From Bacteroidota bacterium (GTDB lineage Bacteria > Bacteroidota > Ignavibacteria > Ignavibacteriales > Melioribacteraceae), in contig JAKAMS010000082.1 of NCBI GenBank assembly GCA_021812745.1, positions 1 to 9,392 on the forward strand: a stretch of 9,392 bases of DNA, given 5' to 3'. The position numbers were made by a program, and so were the translations under genes. Below the pieces are notes generated by a model. That model was not told the origin of the DNA. It saw nothing but the letters and a program-made list of their open reading frames with translations, and made no database searches. Below are positions 1 through 7,225 of the stretch, one piece after another. Within the stretch, counting starts at the first letter, position 1, and each line of letters opens with the position of its first letter.

Positions 1-2
1 TT

Positions 3-1265
3 GGCGAACCCGCACCAATTGAATATGTGCGCGGTGCTATGGTCGGACGTATAAATGTTCACGCCCACGGAATGTCCGGCATTCGTCCCGAAATAACTTT
101 AACTCTTATTGAAATGTTGAACAAAGGAGTAACGCCGTTCGTATGTCAGAAAGGTTCGGTTGGTGCTAGCGGAGATCTTGCACCAATGAGTCAAATAGCA
201 TTGTTGATGATGGGAGAAGGAGACGCATTTTTCAATGGAGAAAAATTACCGGGTAGAGTTGCTTTTGAGAAAGCAGGAATTAAAATTCCGGGGCTTGAAG
301 CGCGCGACGGACTTGGTACTATCAACGGCTCAAATCTTCTCACCGCAATGAGCGCAATTCATCTCTATGATATTAACCGCTGGTTAAAGCAAGCAGAAAT
401 TGCATCTGCTCTCTCTCTCGAAGCATTATTTGCTAATTTAAAACCGTACGATACACGCCTGCATGAAGTACGCGGATTCAAAGGAGCGGTTCGCAGTGCT
501 AAATCAATAATGAAGTGTATTAATGGAAGCGATCTTCAAACCGGCAAACTTAAATCTAAAGTTCAAGACGCATATTCAATGCGTTCTACACCGCAAGTAA
601 TTGGTGCTGCTCACGATGCTGTTGCTTATGCAAAGAGCCAGGTTGAAATTGAATTAAATGGTGTTGGAGACAATCCTATTTTTATGCCGGAACATAATCT
701 TACTCTCACAGGCGCAAACTTTCAAGGCACACCGGTTTCTTTGCCTATGGATATGATTAGTGCCGCCGTAACAATGGTTAGTGTTTTATCGGAACGCAGG
801 TTGAACCGTTTATTGAATCCCGCTTTAAGTATTGGGCTGCCCGATTTTTTAACAAAGGGAGCAGGAATGTTTTCAGGTTTAATGCTAAGCCAATACACAG
901 CCGATACATTAATTGTTGAACAAAGAATTTTATCTACGCCGGCATCAATTCAATCAATCCCTGCTGCGGCAGATCAAGAAGACTTTGTTTCTATGGGAAT
1001 GAACACAGCAATTAAGAATGGTCAAATTGTTGATAACGCATACGGAGTTCTCGGGATAGAATTTATTGCAGCGGCTCAAGCTCTCGATTTTAGAGACTTC
1101 ACAAACGGCAAAGGTGTAACAAAAGCAAAACAAATTATTAGAAAATATGTTGATCACCTTGATGTGGACCGTCCGCTTTATCATGATCATACAAAAATGA
1201 AAGATGTGGTGAAAAGTTGTGAAATATTGGAAGAGGTTGAAAAAGAAGTCGGCAGTTTGGAATAA
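3..1265 (+). CDS. Aromatic amino acid ammonia-lyase, HAL/PAL family (5' end outside window)
   Basis: A lyase of the MIO (methylidene-imidazolone) family, which removes ammonia from histidine, phenylalanine or tyrosine in the cytoplasm, or in some members shifts the amino group. The frame is open from base 3, so a GTG at 27 is not a real start. About 100 N-terminal residues are missing compared with the usual ~500. Numbering from that GTG codon, the Ala-Ser-Gly triad that cyclises into MIO is at 47-49 inside GSVGASGDLAP. The YSMRSTPQV block (Tyr183, Arg186) matches the catalytic Tyr/Arg of histidine ammonia-lyase. NFQGTPV follows at about 235, and ADQEDFVSMG carries Glu318, equivalent to the HAL NQED glutamate and unlike the NQD of plant PAL. 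The residues that best separate histidine from tyrosine or phenylalanine lie upstream of the window, so the substrate stays open. No hut gene lies downstream; a lectin gene follows after 82 bases with no clear terminator between. Confidence 0.93.
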   Translation, partial: GEPAPIEYVRGAMVGRINVHAHGMSGIRPEITLTLIEMLNKGVTPFVCQKGSVGASGDLAPMSQIALLMMGEGDAFFNGEKLPGRVAFEKAGIKIPGLEARDGLGTINGSNLLTAMSAIHLYDINRWLKQAEIASALSLEALFANLKPYDTRLHEVRGFKGAVRSAKSIMKCINGSDLQTGKLKSKVQDAYSMRSTPQVIGAAHDAVAYAKSQVEIELNGVGDNPIFMPEHNLTLTGANFQGTPVSLPMDMISAAVTMVSVLSERRLNRLLNPALSIGLPDFLTKGAGMFSGLMLSQYTADTLIVEQRILSTPASIQSIPAAADQEDFVSMGMNTAIKNGQIVDNAYGVLGIEFIAAAQALDFRDFTNGKGVTKAKQIIRKYVDHLDVDRPLYHDHTKMKDVVKSCEILEEVEKEVGSLE

Positions 1266-1318
1266 TTGTGATTTTAGAAAAAAGGCAGCACAAAAAATAA
1301 ATCTAAACTCTTAATCAA

Positions 1319-1339
1319 TTCTTCTTAAAAAAAGAAGGA
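1319..1339 (+). promoter_or_regulatory. Possible ribosome-site hairpin before the lectin gene
   Basis: TTCTTCTT (1319-1326) can pair with AAGAAGGA (1332-1339) across a five-A loop, with one G-U pair. The right arm contains most of the Shine-Dalgarno sequence AAGGAG (1335-1340), which lies 7 bases before the lectin ATG. If it forms, the hairpin would partly mask the ribosome site. The stem is AU-rich and weak, so it may simply reflect a purine-rich ribosome site beside a pyrimidine tract. Confidence 0.3.
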
Positions 1340-1347
1340 GAACTGTA

Positions 1348-1716
1348 ATGAGAAAATCATTTTTTACTTTAGCCATTTCAATCATGCTTTTAGTTTCTGC
1401 ATCAAATTCAAATGCGCAAATGAAAGTCCAAACCGGTTTATGGATTGCTGATAAAAACATTTCGAATTACACTCTTGCCGCCGGTGGTGAAATGGAAAGA
1501 ACAGTTGTGCTGAGTATTACTTTTCCCAAACCTTTCACAACAAAGCCGGAAGTTGATTTTAGTATAACTAAGTTTGATGCAGATACAAATATCAATACTC
1601 GTTACGATGTAAAAGTTGTTTCTGTTCATAAAGCCGGATTCACGCTGAATGTAAAAACATGGGGAGGTACAAAAATTAACTTGATTGGCGGAACTTGGAT
1701 GGCAATAGGAGAGTAA
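1348..1716 (+). CDS. Secreted single-domain H-type lectin
   Basis: A small exported protein of 122 residues. Residues 1-23 form a Sec signal peptide (MRK, a hydrophobic core, then SNA before Gln24), leaving a mature chain of 99 residues, about the size of snail Helix pomatia agglutinin. The mature part follows the H-type lectin pattern: KVQTG near the start, VVLSITFPKPF, a P-V-x-F-S-I strand with KFDAD, an R-Y-D-V-K-V-V-S-V strand, GFTLNVKTWGGTK, and a final GGTWMAIG strand. The TW and final W positions are conserved in the family, whose known members bind GalNAc-type sugars as trimers or hexamers. The two cysteines of the snail lectin are absent. AAGGAG at 1335-1340 supports the ATG. It lies 48 bases before a surface lipoprotein gene, possibly in the same transcript. 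The fold is well supported; sugar specificity and role are not known. Confidence 0.82.
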   Translation: MRKSFFTLAISIMLLVSASNSNAQMKVQTGLWIADKNISNYTLAAGGEMERTVVLSITFPKPFTTKPEVDFSITKFDADTNINTRYDVKVVSVHKAGFTLNVKTWGGTKINLIGGTWMAIGE

Positions 1717-1764
1717 GATACTAGTTTTATGAATTGGCTTAATCTTGCATAACGAGAGTTGAAC

Positions 1765-2607
1765 ATGGAAGCAGTTAGTAAAATCAAAAATAAATTTTTC
1801 CTTTTTCCAGCATTCTTATCAATCATTTTTATTCTTGGCGGATGCAGTGCCGGTGTGGAAATGAACAGCTCCTATTATGATAAAGAAATTAAGATTGACG
1901 GAGATCCATCCGATTGGAATAATGAGATACAGCCAATTAAAGACAAAAACTTCTCTCTCGGTTTCAAGAACGATGATAAGTTTTTATATCTCTGCCTAAC
2001 TACAAATGACCGTTCTAAAATTATGTTGATGACACGAGCCGGTTTTATCGTTTGGTTTGAACCTGCAAGCGGGAGTAAAAACGCATTTGGAATCAGATAC
2101 CCATTGGCGTTAGATCAATCGGAATCTCAACCTCTTCCCGAAATGAATAGAGATGGAATGCAGGGCGATATGATAGGAAAGATGGTTAACAAAATGATTT
2201 TAGAGCAGAATGAATTTCAGATAGTTGATAAAGAAAAATTTCCTCTGACCGCGTTTCCAATTTTTAGTAACGAAGGAATTGATGTTAAATTAGGATATCA
2301 TTCAAACCAATTTGTATATGAGTTAAAAATACCGCTGGCAAAAAATCCACAATTTCCGTTTGCGGTTGACACTCTTCCCGGGGAAAAAGTAAAAATTAAA
2401 TTCGAAACGGAAGAGGTTAAGTTTGAAAATACGCGCGGCAATGAAAATATGCCGGAAGGAGAAATGAGACAGCCAAGAGGCGGTGCTGGCGGAAGACGCG
2501 GCGGCAGTGGCGGTAACGGCGGCATGAGACAAGGCATGGGCGGTCGCGGTAATTCTTTTGAGCCGATTAATTTTACTGTTGAACTTAAATTGGATGCGAA
2601 AAAATAG
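1765..2607 (+). CDS. Lipoprotein with CBM9-like domain and a C-terminal Gly/Arg-rich tract
   Basis: A 280-residue envelope lipoprotein. I chose the ATG at 1765 over an in-frame TTG at 1759, because the purine run CGAGAG (1753-1758) sits 6 bases before the ATG and would abut the TTG. The signal peptide ends in the lipobox LGGC with Cys27 as the lipidated residue. From about residue 40 the chain shows the start of a CBM9/DOMON-like beta-sandwich: IKIDGDPSDWN, then LGFKNDDKFLYLCL. Later come FVYELKIPL and a last strand FEPINFTVELKLD. Between these strands, residues about 234-262 form a Gly/Arg/Met/Gln tract (QPRGG, GGRRGG, MRQGMGGRG) that looks like an insert in a loop. No catalytic residues are evident. 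The domain class often binds sugars or haem in exported proteins, but no ligand can be named here. Likely co-transcribed with the lectin; a terminator follows 20 bases after the stop. Confidence 0.75.
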   Translation: MEAVSKIKNKFFLFPAFLSIIFILGGCSAGVEMNSSYYDKEIKIDGDPSDWNNEIQPIKDKNFSLGFKNDDKFLYLCLTTNDRSKIMLMTRAGFIVWFEPASGSKNAFGIRYPLALDQSESQPLPEMNRDGMQGDMIGKMVNKMILEQNEFQIVDKEKFPLTAFPIFSNEGIDVKLGYHSNQFVYELKIPLAKNPQFPFAVDTLPGEKVKIKFETEEVKFENTRGNENMPEGEMRQPRGGAGGRRGGSGGNGGMRQGMGGRGNSFEPINFTVELKLDAKK

Positions 2608-2627
2608 CTTTAATATAATGTTGTTAT

Positions 2628-2659
2628 AAAAAAGGGCTTGAAAAATAAAGCCCTTTTTT
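2628..2659. terminator. Bidirectional intrinsic terminator between convergent genes
   Basis: AAAAAAGGGCTT (2628-2639) and AAGCCCTTTTTT (2648-2659) form a perfect 12-bp stem around an 8-base loop. The right arm ends in six T on the plus strand and the left arm gives six T on the minus strand, so it can stop transcription from both sides. It serves the CBM9-like lipoprotein gene on the plus strand. On the minus strand it begins inside the TAA stop codon (2658-2660) of the opposing lipoprotein gene. Confidence 0.88.
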
Positions 2660-3077
2660 ATCTACTCAATTCAAAGAAACTCCAGAGATATGCTTTCCTT
2701 CCTGTGAATTCATCTTTAACAAAAAAAGTAATTTTATAATTTCCAGTTACAAAAGTGGAATCGAGTTTAATCTGAGCTTCTATTGGCAAATCAATTAATT
2801 TTTCGGCAGAAGTTTTATCAACGTTGCCTGAAGAAATTTTTTCAAACAATTTTCCGTCGGGAGTTTCTAAGTCTGCGAAGTATGAAAGTTTTGCCGTGAA
2901 CTTACCGCCGCTTTCGTCCTGCTCAAATCCTTTAGCGCGGACAGTTGCATTTAATTCCCAGCCGGAATCCATTGAATAAGCGAAAGATTCAGCATCAAAG
3001 AGCTGTAAATCTTCCCGTTTATTTGAACACGCAGTTAACAGAATAAAAAATGCGAAAAGTAAAATTATTTTTTTCAT
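2658..3077 (-). CDS. Small lipoprotein of unknown function
   Basis: The frame extends upstream to 3116, but the ATG at 3077 is preferred. It gives a clean lipoprotein signal, MKK, a hydrophobic core, then LTAC with Cys17, and AAGAG lies about 7 bases before it. The product has 139 residues. After the lipidated cysteine the mature part alternates hydrophobic and polar residues (WELNATVRAKGF, KFTAKLSYFADL, EAQIKLDSTF, GNYKITFFVKD), which suggests a small all-beta, immunoglobulin-like sandwich. I do not recognise a named family or any catalytic motif. The TAA stop overlaps the shared terminator. It is transcribed divergently from priA, with 155 bases between their start codons. The lipoprotein call is secure; the role is unknown. 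Confidence 0.8.
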   Translation of the reverse strand: MKKIILLFAFFILLTACSNKREDLQLFDAESFAYSMDSGWELNATVRAKGFEQDESGGKFTAKLSYFADLETPDGKLFEKISSGNVDKTSAEKLIDLPIEAQIKLDSTFVTGNYKITFFVKDEFTGRKAYLWSFFELSR

Positions 3078-3159
3078 GATAAACTCTTGTGTAGTTTGAT
3101 TTAGGTCCTTTACCAATCACAATAAAATTAAACCAATCCTCATTCTTATGCAATGTAGC

Positions 3160-3206
3160 ACCGCTTTCTTTATATTAGCAAAGCGGTTAGTTCATAACTA
3201 ACGGCT
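3160..3206 (+). promoter_or_regulatory. Two overlapping, mutually exclusive inverted repeats upstream of priA
   Basis: ACCGCTTT (3160-3167) pairs with AAAGCGGT (3180-3187) over a 12-base loop. The right arm of that hairpin is also the start of a second one: AGCGGTTAGTT (3182-3192) pairs with AACTAACGGCT (3196-3206), 10 of 11 matches, over the loop CAT. Only one can form at a time. TATATT at 3171-3176, in the first loop, is a -10-like hexamer without a good -35, so the second palindrome could be either an operator or the 5' end of the priA mRNA. The repeats are seen directly; the regulatory role is inferred. Confidence 0.45.
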
Positions 3207-3232
3207 ATTTTCTAACAGTTAAAAGCTAATAA

Positions 3233-5695
3233 ATGTTTTGTCAGGTTGTTTTTCCTTTACCATTTAGAAATACATTCACTTATTCCATCCCGGATGAACT
3301 GATTGATTCAGTTAAAACCGGAGTGCGTGTCGTTGCGCCGTTTGGAAAACGTGTATTAACCGGTTTTGTTGTTGCCACTTCCGATTCAACCGACATAAAA
3401 GAAAAAATAAAATCAATAAATGATGTTCTTGATGCAAATCCTATTTTCGATAAAAGAGCTTTGAAATTTTACGAATGGGTTTCCGAATACTATTTAAGCT
3501 CGCTTGGCGAAGCGCTGAGAAACTCTGTTCCTTATGGAACTGAAATTGAATCTAAAAGAAGAATTGTAAGCGATAAAGATTTCTGCTTCAAACTGTTAAA
3601 TCAAGAGAGTAAAAAAAACTCGCTACGCGCAAAATTTTTAACTGCTCTTTCTCAAAAAGAAGTTCATAATATTTCTCAATTGCAAAAAGAAGTAAAAAAT
3701 AAAAACATCTACTCTTTGCTTCGTTCTTTTGAAAAGATCGGCGCAGTTTCGTTGTTAGATGAAATTACATCCGCAAAAGTGAAAGTGAAGAAGGTAAAAT
3801 TTGTAAAACTGACAAAGTCGCCGGATGAAATTTATGAACTAATGCCTGAGATCGAAAAAAAATCTCCCAAACAAGTTGTTCTTCTTTTGGAACTTCTTTC
3901 AGCGAAAGAACCAATTTCATTGAGCGAACTTTTGAAGAAAACAAAATCCGCTTCTTCAACAGTCGGCAGTTTAGAAAAGAAAAATGTTGTAGAGGTTTTT
4001 GATAAAGAGGTAGAACGGACTTATTCCGAGACTTACAAAGAAGAAACAAAAAGTTTTGATTTGACCGGTTATCAGAAAGCAGTAATAGAGCGGGTCAGTG
4101 GGAGCATAGACAAAAATATTTTTGAGACGTTTCTTCTTCATGGTGTTACCGGAAGCGGTAAGACTCAAGTTTATATTGAGCTGGCAAAAAAAGTTGTTGA
4201 GAATGGAAAGAGTGTAATAATTCTCGTTCCGGAAATTTCTCTAACACCTCAGATCACTTCACGGTTTTTTAATTACTTCGGTGAACGTACCGCGGTTCTT
4301 CATAGCCGTATGTCTTTAGGCGAAAGGTACGATTCGTGGCGCGGAATTATTGCCGGTAAATCTAAAGTTGTAATTGGTCCACGTTCTGCATTGTTCGCTC
4401 CGCTTCAAAATATTGGATTGATTGTGGTGGATGAAGAACATGATGCCAGCTATAAACAGCAAGAGATCACGCCAAAATATAACGCACGCGATGCCGCAAT
4501 AATTTTAGCAAAATTTAATAACTGTCCAGTGCTTCTTGGCTCAGCAACACCCTCGGTTGAAAGTATGTTTAACGCTCTCAATGGTAAATACAATCTTCTT
4601 GAACTTAATGAACGTGTGGATAATGCAAAACTTCCTAAGATAAAACTTGTTGATGTTACGATTGAAAAGAAAAAGAAGCGGATGGAAAGCATTTTCTCGA
4701 GGGAGTTGCTGGATGAAATCGGCAGCCGTTTGAAGAAAAAAGAAAGTGTGATAATACTTCAGAACAGGCGCGGATTTGCAACCCAAGTTTTCTGCAACGA
4801 TTGCGGTGAAGTAATAACATGTCCCGATTGTTCGGTGCCGATGGTTCATCATCTTAACAAAAATATATTGCAGTGTCATTACTGTGGAATTGTTAAACCG
4901 ACTCCCAAAGCGTGTCCTCTTTGCGGTTCACTTGCTCTAAAATTTTTTGGAACGGGAACACAGAGAGTTGAAGATGAACTTGATTTCTATTTCCCAAACG
5001 TTAAGATAGAACGAATTGATTCGGATTCAATCAATAAGAAAGGAAAGCTAGGAGAAATTCTAAACAGTTTTAGAAAAGGAGAGATTGATATTCTTGTTGG
5101 AACGCAGATGGTTTCAAAAGGACTTGATTTTGCGAATGTAACTTTGGTCGGAGTTATTGCGGCAGAAACTTCTTTGTGGATTCCCGACTTTCGTGCGGAT
5201 GAAAGAACATTTCAACTTCTAACACAAGTTTCCGGTCGCTCTGGCAGAAGCGGAAAGGAAGGGGAAGTAATTATTCAGACGCAAAACCAGAAACATTTTG
5301 TTCTGCAAAGAGTTTTATTGAATGACTATAAGGGATTTTATGAAAAAGAAATTACTTTGAGAGAGCAAGGAGAGTATCCACCGTTTATTCGGCTTGGTCT
5401 TATTGAAATGAAAGATGAAAAAGAAGAACGTGTACGTTTGGCGGCTAAAGATTTTTTTGAGTATTTGCGGAAACATGAAAAAGGTTTGAAGATTACTCCG
5501 CCGACAGAAGCGATTATATACAAATTAAAGGGGAGTTACCGGTTTCAGATTTTGATCAAGAGCCATAGAAAATATGATCCGTCCGGAAAATTTTTGCGTA
5601 ACGCAATTATGAATGCATTTGTCGAGTTCAATCAGAAATCACGTTACCGGGATGTTAAGCTGATATTTGATATTGATCCGCAAAGTATAATCTAG
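3233..5695 (+). CDS. priA: Primosomal protein N' (PriA), replication-restart DNA helicase
   Basis: PriA is a superfamily 2 3'-to-5' helicase that binds stalled forks and D-loops and reloads the replicative helicase in the cytoplasm. The 820 residues are complete and longer than E. coli PriA (732). The order is: N-terminal 3'-end DNA-binding domain (about 1-100, with FPLPFRNTFTYSIP and GVRVVAPFGKR), a winged-helix/linker region, helicase lobe 1 with Walker A GVTGSGKT (304-311), PEISLTPQ, DEEH (400-403) and GSATPS (436-441), then lobe 2. Lobe 2 contains eight cysteines binding two zinc ions (521, 524, 530, 533, 548, 551, 561, 564), GTQMVSKGLDF from 623 and QVSGRSGRSG from 665. A C-terminal domain follows. 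All helicase and zinc residues are intact, so it should be active. The extra length falls mainly in the lysine-rich winged-helix/linker region. The ATG matches the family N-terminus although no strong Shine-Dalgarno precedes it. A palindromic repeat, not a clear terminator, follows. Confidence 0.97.
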   Translation: MFCQVVFPLPFRNTFTYSIPDELIDSVKTGVRVVAPFGKRVLTGFVVATSDSTDIKEKIKSINDVLDANPIFDKRALKFYEWVSEYYLSSLGEALRNSVPYGTEIESKRRIVSDKDFCFKLLNQESKKNSLRAKFLTALSQKEVHNISQLQKEVKNKNIYSLLRSFEKIGAVSLLDEITSAKVKVKKVKFVKLTKSPDEIYELMPEIEKKSPKQVVLLLELLSAKEPISLSELLKKTKSASSTVGSLEKKNVVEVFDKEVERTYSETYKEETKSFDLTGYQKAVIERVSGSIDKNIFETFLLHGVTGSGKTQVYIELAKKVVENGKSVIILVPEISLTPQITSRFFNYFGERTAVLHSRMSLGERYDSWRGIIAGKSKVVIGPRSALFAPLQNIGLIVVDEEHDASYKQQEITPKYNARDAAIILAKFNNCPVLLGSATPSVESMFNALNGKYNLLELNERVDNAKLPKIKLVDVTIEKKKKRMESIFSRELLDEIGSRLKKKESVIILQNRRGFATQVFCNDCGEVITCPDCSVPMVHHLNKNILQCHYCGIVKPTPKACPLCGSLALKFFGTGTQRVEDELDFYFPNVKIERIDSDSINKKGKLGEILNSFRKGEIDILVGTQMVSKGLDFANVTLVGVIAAETSLWIPDFRADERTFQLLTQVSGRSGRSGKEGEVIIQTQNQKHFVLQRVLLNDYKGFYEKEITLREQGEYPPFIRLGLIEMKDEKEERVRLAAKDFFEYLRKHEKGLKITPPTEAIIYKLKGSYRFQILIKSHRKYDPSGKFLRNAIMNAFVEFNQKSRYRDVKLIFDIDPQSII

Positions 5696-5700
5696 CATTG

Positions 5701-5778
5701 GACATTCCGAGCGGAGGGAAGAATCTAAATATCTTTATTTAGATTCTTCATCCCGACTTCGTCGGAATTTAGAATGAC
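5701..5778. repeat. REP-like intergenic palindromic element
   Basis: The gap between priA and rluE is almost wholly inverted-repeat sequence. The core is a perfect 13-bp stem, GAAGAATCTAAAT (5718-5730) with ATTTAGATTCTTC (5737-5749), over a 6-base loop. Outside it ATTCCGA (5704-5710) pairs with TCGGAAT (5762-5768). The right half also holds its own small hairpin, CCGAC-TTC-GTCGG (5753-5765). The ends, GACATTCCGAG and AGAATGAC, resemble dispersed palindromes I recall from Bacteroidota-type genomes with GTCATTCC-like termini. No T-run follows, so it is not a standard terminator. Only one copy is in this window, so repeat status needs a genome search. Confidence 0.6.
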
Positions 5779-5784
5779 ACAAAA

Positions 5785-6372
5785 ATGATAACTGCAAAAA
5801 AATATTTTATCATCAATAAACCTTACGGTGTGTTATCACAATTTTCCGATAAAGAAAACCGTGTTATGCTTTCTTCGCTGCATAATTTTCCTTCTGATGT
5901 GTATCCTGTTGGGCGCCTTGATATGGATAGTGAAGGACTTCTAATTATTACAAATGATAAATTTTTAACAGACTATCTTCTCAATCCGAAAAACAAACAT
6001 GAGCGTGAATATTTTGTTCAAGTAGAAGGAATTCCTTCTGAGAACGATTTACAGAAACTCCGCGATGGAATTGTACTTAAAGACGGTTTAACGCTTCCCG
6101 CTAAAGCAAAAATTATTGACAAGCCGGATTTTCAGCCAAGAGTTCCGCCGATTCGCGAAAGAAAAAATATTCCAACAAGCTGGCTAAGTTTAACTTTGAT
6201 AGAAGGACGCAATCGGCAGGTTAGAAGAATGACTGCAGCAATAGGATTTCCAACATTGCGTCTTGTACGCGTTAGAATTAAAAATCTTTTTCTTGGAGGT
6301 CTTGATGCCGGTACCGTGAGGGAACTGACAGATTCTGAAATTGAAAAGCTTAAAAAAATATCCTCCTCCTAA
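5785..6372 (+). CDS. rluE: 23S rRNA pseudouridine synthase, RluE type (RsuA/RluB/E/F family)
   Basis: This enzyme isomerises a uridine to pseudouridine in 23S rRNA; E. coli RluE acts at U2457, near the peptidyl-transferase centre. The 195 residues open with [14 protein letters not shown], the family start. The catalytic aspartate is Asp46 in [17 protein letters not shown]. RluE-type signatures follow: [54 protein letters not shown]. It has no S4 RNA-binding domain, as expected for RluE and unlike RsuA and RluB, and is a little shorter than the E. coli protein (217). The ATG is set by the family N-terminus; no clear ribosome site precedes it because the palindromic repeat ends just upstream. 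Its last codons and stop lie inside the terminator of the convergent YIP1 gene. Family is certain; the exact target base is by homology. Confidence 0.93.
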   Translation: MITAKKYFIINKPYGVLSQFSDKENRVMLSSLHNFPSDVYPVGRLDMDSEGLLIITNDKFLTDYLLNPKNKHEREYFVQVEGIPSENDLQKLRDGIVLKDGLTLPAKAKIIDKPDFQPRVPPIRERKNIPTSWLSLTLIEGRNRQVRRMTAAIGFPTLRLVRVRIKNLFLGGLDAGTVRELTDSEIEKLKKISSS

Positions 6373-6382
6373 GAGGAGGATA
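6352..6382 (-). terminator. Intrinsic terminator of the YIP1-family gene, inside the rluE 3' end
   Basis: GAGGAGGATA (6373-6382) and TATCCTCCTC (6359-6368) form a perfect 10-bp stem over a 4-base loop. Read on the minus strand the stem is followed by seven T (complement of 6352-6358), the classic intrinsic terminator layout, 12 bases past the YIP1 stop codon. On the plus strand there is no T-run. The left arm encodes the last serine codons of rluE and the loop contains part of its TAA stop (6370-6372). Confidence 0.85.
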
Positions 6383-6394
6383 AAATTTGAATAA

Positions 6395-7225
6395 TTAACC
6401 GGCAAATCCAGCAAGGAAAGGAACTGCTTTTGCAAGAAAGTGGAATAGTAAGCTGAATACCAACCATACTGTTATTACTGCAATAATATATTTCTTGGTA
6501 TCATTGGATTTATTCATCTTAGCCAGACCAATTCCGAACACAACATAAAACCAGACCGAAAAGATATCTAGCTTACCTAACAAGAATCCGGACAGAGTTG
6601 TTTTATCTGACCCGATAAAATCTGCAATACTGACTCCGGTAAAAAGTTTACTCATTGCCAATGCCGCAATCGTCATAACAACTACAGAAATTGCGGAGAT
6701 GTAAAATGGAAGACCATATGCAACCATAACATCTTTATAAGTGCCGGTGCCCTTAAGTCCAAATTTTGCAACAAGCATAAAGAAGCCGGAGATGACAAAA
6801 AATGTTATAAATACTACAATTGGAGTACCGACAATTAATCCTATCGTTTGAACAGCGCCGGTGCTGTCCATTGTATCTTCTATTCTGTTTAACTGCTCAT
6901 CGGCTTGAGCTCTAGTCATCTGACCTTTAGCCACTGCATCATCGAAATTCTTTTGAAGTGCCGCAATTCCTTTCTCTCTAATCTCACGTTTAATTTCGGG
7001 ATTAGTTTTCATTACAATTTGACTTAGAATAAACATTACGATGAGAACTAGAACGGGAATTGCCCAATCCGAACCTTTTGAAGGGAATTTTGAAATTTTT
7101 CCGAATGTTGCGCTTGGTTCTGAAAAAACGCCTACAAGTTTGTCTGTGTGGCTTAATTCAAATTCTTCATTATCATTTTCTACAGAGGACATTTTTGGAG
7201 CTTCTTGGTCTTGCATTTCTTCCAT
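6395..7225 (-). CDS. YIP1-family inner-membrane protein
   Basis: A 276-residue integral membrane protein. An acidic cytosolic N-terminus (1-27) leads into LVGVFSEPSATFGKISKFP, the motif that commonly begins bacterial YIP1-domain proteins (a motif around L-x-x-P-x-x-x-F). Membrane segments are at about 54-72, 127-154, 171-194, 219-236 and 246-265. Between the first two lies a charged, probably helical stretch (75-120: IKREIREKG, QADEQLNRIEDTMD). The conserved GTGTYKDVMVAYGLPF lies before helix 3. GAGGAG sits 7 bases before the ATG, fixing the start. The gene is downstream of the XRE/membrane operon on the same strand but 144 bases away, and ends at its own terminator. Eukaryotic relatives act in vesicle traffic; the bacterial role is not established. 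Confidence 0.82.
   Translation of the reverse strand: MEEMQDQEAPKMSSVENDNEEFELSHTDKLVGVFSEPSATFGKISKFPSKGSDWAIPVLVLIVMFILSQIVMKTNPEIKREIREKGIAALQKNFDDAVAKGQMTRAQADEQLNRIEDTMDSTGAVQTIGLIVGTPIVVFITFFVISGFFMLVAKFGLKGTGTYKDVMVAYGLPFYISAISVVVMTIAALAMSKLFTGVSIADFIGSDKTTLSGFLLGKLDIFSVWFYVVFGIGLAKMNKSNDTKKYIIAVITVWLVFSLLFHFLAKAVPFLAGFAG

Noticed and set aside
2298..2537. Proline-rich open frame on the minus strand.
   Set aside because: It is the complement of the Gly/Arg-rich tract of the lipoprotein gene; the prolines are simply the reverse of glycine codons.
3105..3112. TCCTTTAC, the same 8 bases as the core of the XRE operator candidate, near the small lipoprotein gene.
   Set aside because: An 8-base match is expected by chance at a fair rate in a window of this length, and the outer bases do not match.
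4541..4879. Open frame of 112 codons on the minus strand opposite priA.
   Set aside because: It lies wholly over the conserved helicase and zinc-binding codons of priA, has no family resemblance, and reads as a shadow frame.
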